This document shows, in pieces, positions 32,190-45,536 of a DNA stretch of 64,000 nt (position 1 is the first letter of the stretch; each line of letters begins with the position of its first letter). Location: the NCBI GenBank assembly GCA_018894105.1, contig CM032127.1:6851001-6915000 (forward strand). The letters are read 5' to 3'. The DNA is from Jacaranda mimosifolia (taxonomy: Eukaryota > Streptophyta > Magnoliopsida > Lamiales > Bignoniaceae). A program made the translations under genes and the position numbers. Under the pieces are notes generated by a model. It ran no database searches. It was not told where the DNA came from and was given only the letters and a program-made list of their open reading frames with translations.

Positions 32190-34290
32190 TAAAGGACGGA
32201 TCACGCCATTCATAGCCGAGGTAATTTGGCCTTAGTCAGTCATTATATACCATTTATTCAGCAAAATTTTCCCAGTGAATATCTGTATCAAAGGCAATAA
32301 GATTACCCTTTTCCACACACCTTATAACTTTTTTTTTTCTTTGGTTTGCTGGTTTAGATAGGACAATAGTAAGCATAGTCCTCCACAGATAGTTATGTTT
32401 GTTTTACTCCTAGTACAGCTGCAAGAAATTTATATTCCCCCCTAAATATGGCTCTGTGTGTATTATGATGTTCCATATTCACTCTATATTGTACATGATT
32501 GAACATGATTTAAATATGCAAAAACTACCTTCCACATTTCGTCAACTATATAATGGGAATGTATCTATCTATAAGCCTGTAGATATTTTCCTTGTTGCCA
32601 TATATATAAATGTCACAGATAAGTTGCACGATTTTAAACCCCACCACACCCGTCTCCCCCCCACCCCCCACCAGCCCTTCCACTTCAGTTTTCTTGCTTT
32701 TGCTAGATGAAAATGAGTGTCGGCAGGCCAAAAAATGTGAATCTTGGAAGGGCCTAAGACAGTTGAGGGGCCACAATATTTTAGTGGGCTTTGCAGATAT
32801 TTCCAAGGGACTATTTTGTATAACAATGGGACTAAGCTGCTTTTCATTTGACTACCTTTCTTCCATGGTCCGCCATAGTCAGCATAAATTTTGTCAATTG
32901 TGAGAAGGAAAGGTCCCTGGATTTTGACAGCCCACCTATAGATTTGTTGGCATCTTGCATAAAAAATATTTTTGTTGATATTCCTTACACTGGCAAACGA
33001 GCAAGATTTTCGGTTGTCTGAATTTGTACAAGTGGTTCATGTTCTATGGTTCCACACGCCGGATATCAGAATCTTGTTCCTGTCCCTGAAATTCTTTTCT
33101 ATCAGGAAATCAGAAGCTCATGTTGGAAAATTACGATGTCATCCATGGTTAAGTCGAATAGCAATTGTTCTTACCTCATATATGGTTAATTATTCATCAT
33201 TGACCACTTGTTCAACTTTTTAACATTGGGACCATATGAAAAAGTTCCATTAGTTAGAACACAGAGGAAAGTAAGGTATAACTTATTCAATGAGAAAGAA
33301 GCTGGAAGGACATATTAGTTTCTTGCCGTAGCAGCAGCTGTACAGAATTTCAGCTGTCAAAAAAGGGCAGGACCGGCTGCTGCATTCTTAGTAGAATCAA
33401 ATTTCAAAACCTGGCGGTCGTTTTGAAAACTCAACTCAAGAAATTATGTCCCTGAATAACACTTCTGTGGTAAAAATCCAGTATGTCAAGGACTTTGACC
33501 AAAATGAATCTAGTTTTTAAGATAATATTTGCCTCCTAGCCCTAGTTTCTGTTACTGTGTTGGGTTTCAGAAAATTTGTCTTTTAAAATAAAACAGGCAA
33601 CTTGAATATTAATTTGACAGAAATTATGTATACAAAGAATGAGATATAAAAGGTCAAACGTATTGAAGTAATTCCAATTGAGAAAATTAACCTTGCTTAA
33701 TAAGTACAGAAGTGCGCCTTTATCTCAATCCTCCCATTTCTTGGATTGCTTGAACAAATGTACACAAAGCATGTTTCATATTTAAACTTACTCTTCAGAC
33801 ACTTTTTGGAAACATTCCCTTCCTGATACAGTAAAAATTCCAACACTTTTCTTCTAAAGCTGCCACATATAACTACTGAGACATTCTTTCTTTCTTTCAA
33901 CAAGAAATGAATCATACCAGCTAACCAAATAAGATTTAGTTCAGAAACAGCAAGGCCCTTCTGAATAAAATGTGTTTTTTCTCAAACATACAACCACAAC
34001 AGTGACATAAACTAGCTCCATATCCTCTATTCCAAGTTTATATTTTCTCTCTCATTTGATTATTTGAACCTTCGCCCTCCTAACTTCAACACATTCGCGA
34101 CTAACACTGTTTACATGGTCCCAATAACAAAGATTACCTAATAAAGAGAAGTCAGGCTCACATGAAATGTTAAGAACGACAAAGTGAAATAAGAGTTGAA
34201 ACATAAAAGTGGAATAGAGGATCAAAATGTGAGCTCAACAGTTTCCTGTACAAAACTTGTAGACTATTGAACCCTTTCTGTAGTGTTGGA
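32190..34290. other. Intergenic region between convergent CSLC and CNGC genes
   Basis: Contains the 3'UTRs of both genes. A C-rich run (TCTCCCCCCCACCCCCCACC) lies at about 32653-32672. No further gene is supported. Confidence 0.5.
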
Positions 34291-37200
34291 CTAGTCATCA
34301 TCAGGATCAGCTGAGAAGTCTGGCTCTTCAGGCTTCTGCAGCTTAGGCAATTCAACATTCTTCATCTTTTGAGCTCCTCTCCTTGTGTTGGCTGCAAATC
34401 TTGAAGCCAATATCATTACTCCCAGGTTCTGTTTTGCCTGAGAAGAATTTGTGTTTGCAGTTACAGTTGGAGATGCCTCCTCTTTATCAGGTAATTGCTT
34501 CTCATGAGATAAGTTAAATGACTCCTTCATGCTTAGGTTTTTTGCCGTCATTCTCTTCTTGTGTCGACACCAGGCCGCCTGAATGAAACAGGCGGCCCAT
34601 GTCCTCCAGTGGTGGGAGTAATAACGAAACGTGTGCTGCAATTTCTTGCTGTGAAGGCGTCTAAATTGGTTTGCTACAAACTTTAGGTCCTCTGCTCTTA
34701 GTGCAAATGCTTCCACTTCGCTAAGGGCTTTCACCGTTCTTGTTGAAGAAGGTAAGTTTAGGGTAGATCTTGGAAGCAAAGCCCATGTAAGCAGTTCCTC
34801 CCCACAAAAATCACCAGGCCTCAATGTTGTTGAGTTGAAGAACCCCGTCCGGCCCCCATTTGTAGTCGAGCTCTCTAGGGTCCCCCTGATAATGAAGAGC
34901 ATCTCAGTGACAGGATCACCCTCACGAACAATGTAAGTGCCTTGGGTGCTTAAGGACGATACCAGGCGCTCGCATATGGCATCAAGAAGCTGGTCATCCA
35001 TTTGTGAGAAAAAGGGGACCTGAAATTTGAAAAAGACACAGTTGAAACTATTGAAACTTCACAAGTATTTGCCAAATCTACACAAGCAGAAGGGATCAAG
35101 TAGAAATCTTACACGACGAACAAGGTCTAAACAAAGGTGGCACTGAATGTCACGTCGGAGATCTGTAGGCAAGGCACGGAGGATAGATTCCTCGTCAACT
35201 CCTCTTGTGGTTAGCCATTTGTACTGCGTAAAACGCCTTACACGTTGTTGCAGATCTTCCGGGAGTTGGCGATGCCTCATCCATTCCTCAGTATCTCGTC
35301 GCTTAAGTCTCCACTCCTCAAGCCTCACAGTGATAGATTGTAGATAGGTCTGCACCCACATATATTATAGAAATGGTAGCCATTCTTAGAAAATACCTTG
35401 AACACAAAGATACAAAATCATTTCAGGATTCTGACAATACCTGCATATTTCCAATCAAATGTGCGAACAGGACAAGCCCCAGAATGGCAATGAGTATGGC
35501 AAACAAAGTTTCACCAATAAATGTGCTTGTAGACAATGTCTGGCCATAAGAACTGCCATAAACGAATATCAACTCAAAATTCTTGGGTAAAAAATCTGTC
35601 TTGATGGAAAAGTTTTCAATAGAAAATCAAGGATATTAGTTCACCTATCTAAACATTTCTCTGTTAACTGATAATTGGGATTATGCCAATAAAATTATAG
35701 TACTGCCTACTTTCAGTCTGGATGGTAGACATAAGAAACATGTTTACCATCAAAAAGTGCAAAGAAATTTGGCTATCATACCTTAAATTTTGCAAACCCC
35801 ACCATAAACAGTAGAAGTACTTCTCCAGAAACTCAGACGAGACAACATTGTTCGCGACCGCATTTCCAAATATTCCATAATTAAAATAGGTTGTATCATC
35901 AGGGTTGCAGTTTGTGAAGACAAGAGTGCCATTCACCCATTTTCCTCTGTCAGTATGGGCCAAGGTACCACAATCCAGAAAACTAAGGGAGCATCCAATA
36001 CTACTGAATTCAGCCCGGCAAGCTGATTTCCAACATGTTGCATGTCGCTCAATGGACAGTAAGTACCAGGAAGCCCCCAACACCTGACAAAAGTATATAA
36101 TATCATTTAGAACCAAAAAAAAAAAGTGTCAAGAATTTTGTGATAACAAGGAGCCTATAGAAAATTTCAAAGTGTCGAGAATATGTGCAAGTTTAAGGCA
36201 TTGGACATACATGACTTGCTAACATGTAGAGCAGCAGATTGTATGCAGCACCGGCCCAGGCTGTCTTTGTGACAACTCCAGTGGCTTTGATAATTTGAGA
36301 ACTCAATGGAAAGATCAGATATAATCTTGGGACATACTGTAGCAGGACGATTAGTACCAGGGCGTTGTTGGTATGATCAGCATGGGAGCTTCTAATTGCT
36401 GGTAATATGGACCATATTACAATCTGAAAAAAGCAGAAGCTAACAGTATACTGAGTGGACATTGAAAATTGTGACAAACAACAGCAAAGTTTTCTAATTT
36501 GAAGAGTTGATGCAAGGCCCAAAAGAACGCAATTATAATCCGAAATTAAGCTCATGGCAAGAGTTTAATACTATATGTTTGGTAACTTATTTGTAGCATT
36601 ATACAAACCGGACGAGCATTTTCAAGAAAACCCACAATTTTAGAGAGCAAATCTTCATTAGTTTTGTTAAGATTCTTTCAGCAGCATCAAATTACATCAT
36701 TAATTGCTTCAACTTGGGAAAAAATCAGACGAGCAAATTGAGGTTACCTGAGGTAGAGGCAGTGCTGCAATCACATCTATGAAGAATTCATACTTCAAAT
36801 ACCTCTTTGCTATCTTATTTAGATCCATGACAAGTTCACCTTTGCCAAACACCCTTGAACTAGGAGACACATACGCAGTCCTAAACTTTATAATTATATG
36901 CAACAGATAAAACATGTCTCCCACTGTCCGAAAACAGGTGACAATTATCCCCAAATTTAAGTCTATCTGCATACATGAAGACTTGTCTTGATTTAGCACC
37001 GAAGGCAGATAGAAAAATAAGGGATCCACAAAGAGTGCCACCAAACAAGAAAACAAGAAAATTCTGTTCCATTTCAAGACAATCTCACTTCCAGGATCCA
37101 GTACTGTTTTCTGCATTGGCTCCTGACCTTCTGGGAAAACCTTAGACCCAACAAATTTAGGAATCTTGTCTGCATATCCTCCATTCCCAGATTTCCATAA

Positions 37201-37429
37201 AGGAGCTGAATTTTTATACAGAGGAAGTTGTTTTTCATGGTGTTGGGACCCATTCTTCTCGCAGAAAACCTCAAGATTTTGTTTTTCTTCATTGTGAAAC
37301 CTATAAAAGATCTTTTACTTAGTACATTAATCAGCTTTTCACAGAATGGAAAAAAAATGGGATGCTGCAAAACACAGAACTGAGTGCAGAAAAAACTTAC
37401 CTCACTTGCTTCTCTTTCTTGAATTCCAT
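34291..37429 (-). CDS. CNGC1: Cyclic nucleotide-gated ion channel (plant CNGC, group I-like), seven exons
   Basis: Minus-strand exons 37401-37429, 36748-37300, 36211-36423, 35782-36083, 35441-35552, 35113-35349 and 34291-35019 join in frame to about 724 residues (plant CNGCs 700-750). A cytosolic N-terminus MEFKKEKQVRFHNEEKQ leads into S1 to S6: S1 WNRIFLFSCLVALFVDPLFF; S4 region VPRLYLIFPLSSQI; the pore helix with CLWWGLQNLSSYGQTL; S6 ETLFAILIAILGLVLFAHLIG. The C-linker has the YLQSITVRLEEWRLKRRDTE block. The cyclic-nucleotide-binding domain includes the GDFCGEELLTWALLP phosphate-binding cassette. An overlapping calmodulin/IQ site FIQAAWCRHKKR follows, and the tail is DDD. It is a plasma-membrane cation/Ca2+ channel gated by cNMP and calmodulin. 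The filter triplet is GQT where most plant CNGCs have GQN. The symbol marks resemblance to CNGC1/10-type members, not proven orthology. Confidence 0.92.
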
Positions 37430-39688
37430 GCTTAATTTCCAATGCTTCTGTAGAACTCAGTAAATGCAGCCAGATAAAACGAAAGATATTCCCATATAAC
37501 TTGTTGAATCCATTATTTGCAAGTCTTTCAAACAATCATTGGGGATTGAAAAATGGATGCCAAATTCAAGAATTTGTGGAAGTCCACTGTGCTTAGAGGG
37601 AAACAAAGTGGGAAAACGGAAAAGCCCAAATCCTGAAAATGTCTTTTTGTGGGATGAAGTGGAACCTTATTTTGTATGTGGTTGACTTGTCATGAGAAGG
37701 TCACTGAATAAGTAGCTGTAAAATGAAATATAAAAAAGACAGCTACTCATTTATTCATGCAGTAATGGAAACTGAAGCTCTGTGTGAGAGAGAGAGTGGG
37801 GGAAGAAGGATATGAAGGCATAATATAGTACATTAATTATAACGAATTATTAATTATAGCAGCATTAAACACTATGAAAGAGACATTTGTGGGTCATCCT
37901 AATTCAAGTAACGAAGTTGAAGTGTCAATATCACAAGGTTTAAAATTTAAATTGAATCAAAATGATCAAAATGTTGTTAATTGTTGAGCGCTAATTAATT
38001 AATTAATTATTAATTAGTGATTTTGTAGAATAATATATGTAATGTCAAAGAAACTTCGACAGTAATTTTAATATTTGTTTTAGTGTGATTATCGCTTGTT
38101 TATATACTTATTTTTTAGTACCGTCTCAATAAAATTGAAGGTCTAAATCGAAATATAAAAATGAGGCCTTTTTTATGTATAATAAAAAATTAATTTTATA
38201 ATATACATATTTTGTATTTTATAAAAAAAAAAACCTCTCATATAAAATATTATTATTTAATTTTCATTATATGACTTTTTTGAGATACAAAATTATTAAT
38301 TATATGTGTATGATTAACTTTATCTAACATTCTTTTTCAATTGATAGCATAGCTAACCCATTTTATCTTTCTTGAAACGTTGACAGATTTTATTAGTTTC
38401 AATTTTAAAAAACTTTTTCGAAAGAAGAAAAATAAATTTATGAAATAAAATATTGATTTATAGTAAAAGAGAATTAACGCTAATATTATTTAGTGATTAG
38501 TATTGAAAAAGAATGAGTGAGATAGGGTTTTGATAAGTAAAAGAATAAGAATTAAAAGGAGAGTGGAGATTTAGGAGAATCAAAAGTAAAAAGGTTTAAA
38601 TGTATATTTTTAATTAATTATATTTAATTAATTATTTTATTGTAAGTTTAACTAATAAGGCTTCCAAATTAAAGACCTTATACTTTTTTTTATGCCTAAA
38701 TTATTTGAAAAAGAAAACATATATATGAGGCTTCCGAACTAAAGACCTAATTTTTTAAATCGATAATGTAAAACAAAAATATAGGCCTTATATATATATA
38801 TATATGGGGCCTTCAAGATTTGGAGGCCTAAGGCAGTCACCTTTCTTGACTAAAAGGTAGAGCCAACCCACTCTTACTAAATGTTTATATGCATAAAACT
38901 CATAATACAGCTGTAGGTCTACGTTTTTCTTTAATTATATATATTATGTCAAAAGGTTGTTAGGTTCGAACTTTCAATTTCATATTTTATATGTAAGACT
39001 AATGGCGTCAAGACCACGTCAATGGATTGTAGATTTATATTTGTATGGAGTTTATACTTCAGTTGTTCTAAAAAATTTTTACATAAACAAGTTAAATACA
39101 TTTTAATTGTTATAATGATATTTTCAACTTATAAACTATAAATAATATAATTAAAAAATATTGTGAAAATATCTAATAACTATCGTAAAAGTAAATTAAA
39201 AATAACATTCAAAGGAGCGGACCTTTAAACATTTTTAGTTAGGCCCTAGGTGATAGAGATGGGTGATGAGTAAATTGGTTGTAACAGTTGGACACAATGG
39301 CATTGGAAAACTACCAATATCCGCCATTAAGCACCACAAATTTCAAGGTTCCATCAAAGAAAGGACGGAATAAATCAACCTTTTGGATTCTTCATTGCTG
39401 GCTGTATTTATTACTGTTAGGTTTCCCAGTTATTTAATTGCGGAAACAGGCATATTATTTCTGGGTCTAATGGTATAGGATTAATTGCCCACTTTTATCT
39501 TTTTTTTTTTTCTTTTACTTTTTTTTTTTGGGTTCATCCCAGATTATTGACCTAATATTGTCCAACATTTTCAGCTCTCTACACTTGGGAATATTGCTAG
39601 ATTGTTGGGAAAAAAAGGATAAAAAAAGGAAATAAACACCAATCTTGAGGTTGCTTCCTAATATACAAGCATCTAAACCTGATCAGTC
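37430..39688. other. CNGC upstream region and repeats
   Basis: The first few hundred bases are the CNGC promoter and leader; a GAGAGAGAGAG tract is at about 37786. At 38100-38860 is an unclassified repeat with paired GGCCTTATA / GAGGCCTT phrases (for example TGGAGGCCTAAGGCAGTCAC at about 38820). It looks like a decayed transposon, but I find no clean ends. The rest is AT-rich without genes. Confidence 0.4.
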
Positions 39689-39696
39689 CTTCCTTC

Positions 39697-40182
39697 CAGT
39701 GGCGTATCTAGGAATTTAGGTAAGTGGGGTCAAAATATTAATAAAAAATAAATTTAAAATAATTAATATTTAATAAAAAAAAAATTTAAATACATTAATC
39801 CAATTGTCTTCGATGAGTTTTCATATTCTGAAACGTTGTCATAATATCATCATTTGAAATGCTCATAAATACTTCTATTTCTTTATAAATTATCAAACAA
39901 TCATTAAGGAAGTCATCATTCAGTCGGTTCCGCAAATCAGATTTGATAAATTTCATCGCCGATGAAGCTCTCTCTACACTTGCAGTGGCGATCAAAAAAA
40001 GCAACAAAAATTTCACCAACCGTCGACCAACTGTGTTGGGGTCATTTTGATATGAAGTGAGGTCAAAATACTATATATTCATCATTTCTATATAAATATA
40101 TATATACATATATATTAAAAAAAAAAAAAAGAAGCAAGTGAGGTCAATTGATCCCACGTATGTGGCTGTAAATCCGCCACTG
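39697..40182 (-). mobile_element. Short hAT element carrying an antisense hATC dimerisation remnant
   Basis: The ends CAGTGGCGTATCTAGGAAT and (inverted) CAGTGGCGGATTTACAGCC are typical hAT CAGTGGCGG termini. Flanking 8-mers CTTCCTTC (39689-39696) and CTTCCTCC (40183-40190) agree in 7 of 8 bases. On the minus strand 39795-40019 reads TASVERASSAMKFIKSDLRN, then LNDDFLNDCLIIYKE and TTFQNMKTHRRQ. This is the C-terminal hAT dimerisation (hATC) signature of TTF/ZMYM-type plant hAT transposases. Everything upstream of hATC is deleted. It complements the N-terminal remnant in the element at 7832-8585. Confidence 0.85.
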
Positions 40183-40190
40183 CTTCCTCC

Positions 40191-42552
40191 ACCTTTTTCT
40201 ATTATACACATGCGTAATTCATTAAATTTGAATATCTAACCTCTCACTTTATATACAAAACTTATTCTATTGGGTTAACATCCGCTCAACATCCTTACTT
40301 CACTTGTCAATAGTATATTTCCTAGTTAATTTATTAATATCCCGGGCCATCAATTCCTCTACTTTCTCAATGAAATTGAGTGCTCTATATGAAAATTTAA
40401 ACAAACAATTTACTATTACACCATAAAATTGACTAATCAAGATAGAGTCGGTAATTCGAATGTTACAAGAAATCGCGAAAATCTTTCGGAGGTGGGAAGA
40501 TAGTCAGTGTCATATTCAATTAATTGCCTCAAAAGACATGCAGATGCGCACGTGTAACAAAGGATATTTTTGTGGAGGCTGCCGGTTATTTTGGCGCCGC
40601 ATCTGTTTTCTGCACGTTGAAGGCACGTGATTGAGATGATCGGAGAGAAAAAAAAAATGAAATTTATTTTCTTTTTTCTTTTTCCAACATTTTATTTTTT
40701 GGGATCGAGCAGATGCGTCTCTTTTCAGACAATCGAAATTTGTAGATTGTAAAAGGCCTCCGTTTGACGTTTTGGATTCAGTTATCTGAGCATATCTAAC
40801 CTTCTTTCCTGTGGAAAATTGGGTGAAATCATTACAACAGAAACTTCGATTCAGTTATCTGAGCATCTAACGTTCTTTCCTGTGGAAAACTTGGTGAAAT
40901 CATTACAACAGAAACTTCGAGTTTGCATGTAAAAAGATTTGGTATTATAGGTGACAAACTGACGTACAGACCCTCAAGCTAGAGACCAAGACCATAATAG
41001 AAGCCGATTCCGGTGGTTTCCCACAAGAAGAGGTATTCATATTTTTCAGCAGCTTTGTTTCTGATACGAGCGTATTTTACTTTCCATATCCAGTTGTCCG
41101 ATCAAATTGCACAGGCTTTGAAATATATCCGCAATGGTATGAAAAACAGTTGCTGTCGATCACAATCAACTAGGCATATGTTTTAATAAGTTTAGTTTTG
41201 AATGAAATCATCATTTAACTTCTCCCGTATAATAGGAAACAAACTTGGGTTTTAACCAACTAAAGCAAATTAGAAGAAAGATAATCAAACGGAAAGAGAA
41301 GTGTCCAAAATGAATTTTAAATTTTAATAACAGAACTTCTGGCTAACAGAAACAGAACTAGAAAGTAATCCACTAGCAGATCCAACGCAGGAAGTCAGAG
41401 TGAATCACAAAACCATAATGAATACCACGACAAGCCCGTTGTTGTAGAGATCTCTGTCGAAGGAAGTAAAGCTTCGACTTCAAGGCAGGGCCAGGGAAAG
41501 GCTAAGAAGGCACTACTTTTGGGGGGTTGATGGGTTCTACAAGAAAGCCTACTCTGTACCATGTCAGGCTCTGACTCAGTTTGCATAGGAAACAGCCACA
41601 CCGCAGATTTTGGTTATAACATCTCTGCTGACTCACATCAAAAGTCTCTTTTTTCCTCTCTTACCAGTTAAGAAATAGTAAATAAATTTAGAGCGGATAC
41701 ACGGAATCAACAACAGAACAATGGGAGGGAGGGAGGGAGGGAGAAGAAAACCGACTCTTCTCCGGACAGACACGAAGATCATATTCTAATTGAAGGAACT
41801 AAAGCAGTGCAGATGCAAGGGTGTCATTGCCATGCACCACCTAACAGCTTTCAGCTCTTTAAACCAGCCTTCCATTCCTCAACTTGCGATTCACAGGAAA
41901 AGATGCGAGACAAACCCCATTTTCACAACACACACAAAAAAGAAGCAATCTAGGAGTATATCAATGACAAGTCATCAGTACTTCCAGGTGATGGCTTAGG
42001 TACCTGCTGGACGCGTGTGAAGTGAAGAGGCTCTTCGTCCTTAAATCTAATCAAAATAACAATTTGAGGAGAGGCGCATCACATCCGCAGACATGCAATC
42101 AAAAGAAGCACCTAGCAGTGTAGCCAGCTGGGATCCACAATATTTCAAATTGAAGATCCCACAGCAGGGCAGTGAAGGTCGAAACAGAAGTGCAGATGAA
42201 CAAAACCAATGAAGCAGTAGCAGGTAGAGAGACCTCGACACAAAAACAAAATTATAAAAGTTTTAGCAATGTTCTATCAAAGTCTCCAATAGAAGAATCA
42301 TCTATGAATACCAGATCCATATGCATTATGCATGTAAGCTATTATAAGATTGGTTTTTATATAAAAAAAGTAAAGCAGGCTAACAAGGATAAAGCGACAA
42401 ACTTACTACTGCAGTAGTAAAGACACAACCAAATCCACGAGTCGAAGCTGAGGGCGTCGCCCCACTTACATAGCCGTAACTAAGTCCAAGCACAGTAAAC
42501 ACATTTCGAAAACTTCTGCATAGATTTGAAAGTACTAATTATTTATCCAAGC
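40191..42552. other. Intergenic region downstream of RSZ22-type gene
   Basis: No convincing coding sequence. It includes the 74-bp tandem duplication at 40.8 kb and a (GGGA)n tract at 41721-41743. The part next to 42552 is the 3'UTR of the minus-strand splicing factor. The 41.0-42.5 kb segment has balanced, transcript-like composition and may be an extended 3'UTR or a non-coding RNA; this is only a suspicion. Confidence 0.4.
40774..40919. repeat. Tandem duplication, 74-bp unit
   Basis: Two nearly identical consecutive copies start GATTCAGTTATCTGAGCATA / GATTCAGTTATCTGAGCATC and end CATTACAACAGAAACTTC. Differences are a 2-bp indel and a few substitutions. Confidence 0.8.
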
Positions 42553-45036
42553 TCAGCTTCCGCTCTCGCGTCTTCTCCTAATGCCATTTCTGCATAATAG
42601 ACACAAATACAAACACAAATAAGTACAGTGGTAATCGTATAATCATGAATATGCCTAACAAACTTCAACAATCACAGAAGCCTTGAGGCTGACGGGAAAT
42701 CCATGTCCCATGACACTAACAACAATAAAGAATTACATACTCGCTATTTTGTCTAAAAATGTGGGCGGCTGTGCCCGCAAAACAATAATTTCTAAAGTTG
42801 TAATTCACCACAGCCCTCAACTAAGGTATCACTCAAGCATATCATGTTACTTTGATAGGAAAATTTCCTTCGTACTTTCATATCAGTAAGTTCTTAAAAC
42901 TAGATATTCCTGGCAACCTCACATTAATCATTATAAGCAACAACTCACAGTACCATCACTCCCCACCCTCCTGCATATGTACACACAGGCTACCACTGAT
43001 ATTCCTTATTTGGATCAAAGAAACCCATGCTAGGATCTAAACTGTGTTTGTGCAAGAAAACGCTTTAGATATCTAAGCAACTCCAGATTCAACAGTAGGG
43101 TCTAAGAAAAACCAACTACAGTTCTTCACCCCCATCTTCCAATATTTCACAAATTCAAAAATACACACACACATCTATCAAGAACGCCCAAAAAAAGAGC
43201 CTAGATGCACTAGAGTGGGGGGAAAAAAGTAAGACTCAACCCGTTAGCATATGGCACCTCATCTCGTCCACGATAAGGCGACCTGCTGTAGCTGCGACCT
43301 CTGGGTGACAAACTGCGACGTCGAGGGGAACGACCACGAGGACTATAACTCCTGTGCAGGCACAGTAACAACATCACATAGATAACAAGATGACCATAAA
43401 AGTGTGCTAAATATTAAATGTAATATAGTAAATTTCAATATTTTCTTTTTCTCTTTTTCTCAAATTGCACCACAATGGCCATTTATTTTGACTTTTCCGT
43501 ATTTAAGCCTTATAAATATTACCTTCGACCATAACTTGGGCTCCGCCGGTATCTGGGTGGGCTGCGACTCCTGTGCCTTCCAGAACCTCCACGCATTCGG
43601 CACTCACGAGCAAAATGACCAGGCTCGCCACATTCATAGCATTTTAAGTCAGAACCAGAACGGCCACGACCCCCACCGCGGCTGCCACCACCTCCACCTC
43701 TAGAGTTGTGTGAAAGCTCAATTCTCCAGCCATTTTTACCTTCCCGAAACAAAAAGGCTATAACTTTCAGCAACATTAACATTAAGGCAATATCAAAATG
43801 CTAACTAAAGGAATAGCACACATTTTCATGGATAATAAAATTTTTACAGATTAAAACAAGTGATGGAAGAGGATGTTATCATCTTAAACGACGATGACTA
43901 AATTTAATACAGGCAAGTTAACTAAACAAATAAATGGAGCAAAAGAACAAACTAAAGCTCAAAGTTGAAGTGACAAAAACCAATTAAATAATCCAAAAGC
44001 TTGTTGAAATGCTACAATATGAGCAAGCAAATAATATTGATTGCTCACCATCAAGTTCCCTGATAGCATCTTGGGCATCTCTTCGATCATCAAAATCAAT
44101 AAAAGCATAACCAGGGGGTCTTCTAGCAACCCACACACTGCACAAAATGTTCAAATAAAAAATAATAAAAGAATCTCATCCAAGTAAAATGGATGAAGAT
44201 AATAAATCTAATATATGTGGATGGTGTAAGTCTGCATGTTTAACGAATGCACAATTTGATGGTGACTACCTACCTCCAAATCAAACATCCAATCGAACTC
44301 CTTTCGAGTAAAAAAAACAAATTTTTTTTTACTTTTTCTCTTCTATGTTGGTTTATGTAGGTCATTGAAATCAATATGAAGTTGAAATAACAAAATTCAA
44401 AGTATAGTTTTGCATAAAATTTTAAAAAAGACACAGTTCTAATAGAAGAATACACAGAAAATCAGTCCTAGTTTGAACAACAAATACCCGACCATCAGCC
44501 TAAAAAAGTGCAGACTCTGAATTATATAGCATTTATATACAATGAGCCAAAAACTGTTGTCCTTGCAGGATACAGAACCAAAAGTGCAAACACCCATGGC
44601 AACAAAAACCAAACCACTGCCAAAACATCGGTTACTTCATATCCTAAAAAATTCATGTGCTAGGTAGCCAAAAATATGTTTACAATCAGTTAAACATTGC
44701 ATCAGAGACAACACATATCCCAAAATAAAAGGGTTAGCGGCAGATTGCACTCTGGCCAGTTAAAAGAAAAATGAGATGAAGTTCCAGAATCCTGGCCCAG
44801 GCAAGGATTTCTATGGTTTCCCTTGACATATTCATGAAAGGCAATTTTCCCTATTTTTCACTTGGTCCTTTTATCCCACTGTTTTCAGTTCAAGGAGGGC
44901 TAAGCCAATTTACAATTGACCTGATAATAACCACTCTAAGATGTTACCTTCTGATAACTCCAAAGACGCGAAATTCATCCTCAAGTTCGCGCTCAGTGAC
45001 TCGCGGATCCAGATTTCCAACATACACTCTGGACAT
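42553..45036 (-). CDS. RSZ22: RSZ22-type SR splicing factor (RRM + CCHC zinc knuckle + RS domain), five exons
   Basis: Minus-strand exons 44948-45036, 44049-44137, 43523-43739, 43241-43351 and a 37-nt last exon 42553-42589 join in frame to 180 residues (family 180-200). The RRM has RNP2 VYVGNL at residues 4-9 and RNP1 GYAFIDFD, with the plant-typical [10 protein letters not shown] between. A Gly/Arg-rich hinge leads to a CCHC knuckle, [14 protein letters not shown], and an RS domain ([20 protein letters not shown]...). The protein is a nuclear pre-mRNA splicing regulator, homologous to SRSF7/9G8. The last exon is my call: reading on without splicing gives [12 protein letters not shown]. Splicing from GG|GTTGAG at 43240 to TGCAG|AAATGG at 42589 restores the family ending [16 protein letters not shown] 5'UTR intron is likely (donor near 45372, acceptor at 45065). 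Confidence 0.9.
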
Positions 45037-45064
45037 CTTGAATAAAAATAATCGAACGACACGC

Positions 45065-45372
45065 CTAAAATGAAAATCAATAAAAAAACAAAAATCAATT
45101 ACACCACCAAATTTGAAGAGAAAAAGAAAATAGAGCTATACTTCATAACGAATAAATAGAACACCAAAGTTCAACTTATACAGCGAAATAAAAATAACAG
45201 GGAAACTTCGAGGGGGAAAAGAAAAAGGAAAGGAAGAAGAAGAACTCCATAGAGAATAGGTCAATTTTCACCAAAATTCTCAACAAGCAACTGTAAGAAT
45301 CCAAAACCAAAATTTATAGATCCAACAGCTAAATAATTAAGCTTGAGAAAGGGATAGAGAGAGAGAGAAACC
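45065..45372 (-). other. Probable 5'UTR intron of the RSZ22-type gene
   Basis: The minus-strand donor GTTTCAG|GTTTCTCTC at about 45372 and acceptor CATTTTAG|GCGTGTCG at 45065 bracket a T-rich intron. It lies 28 bases upstream of the start codon. Inferred from splice consensus and composition. Confidence 0.45.
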
Positions 45373-45536
45373 TGAAACCCTAACTGAACTTGGGGAAAAA
45401 CGCTTCGAGCTGGTGAACACGGATTTAACCCACGGGTTTGGCTGTTTGGACGCGCTAACCTTGTTAAAAAGGAGATAGTTGGACTTTGTCTCCTGATTTA
45501 GGTAAATAAATTTTCTAAAATTGCATCACCAAACGT

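Noticed and set aside
37074..37535. Minus-strand 153-residue open frame as a longer CNGC first exon
   Set aside because: Its frame is not joined in phase to the channel. The spliced start MEFKKEKQVRF (37401-37429 plus 36748-37300) fits the family N-terminus.
38100..38860. Possible transposon with GGCCTTATA / GAGGCC phrases
   Set aside because: Suggestive of a decayed element, but no matching ends or target duplication found; left as intergenic repeat.
41395..41999. Short open frames between the tandem repeat and the RSZ22 3' end
   Set aside because: No protein family resemblance; codon pattern looks random.
43404..43703. Plus-strand open frame over the RSZ22 zinc-knuckle exon
   Set aside because: Antisense shadow; the minus strand encodes the CCHC knuckle with correct splice sites.
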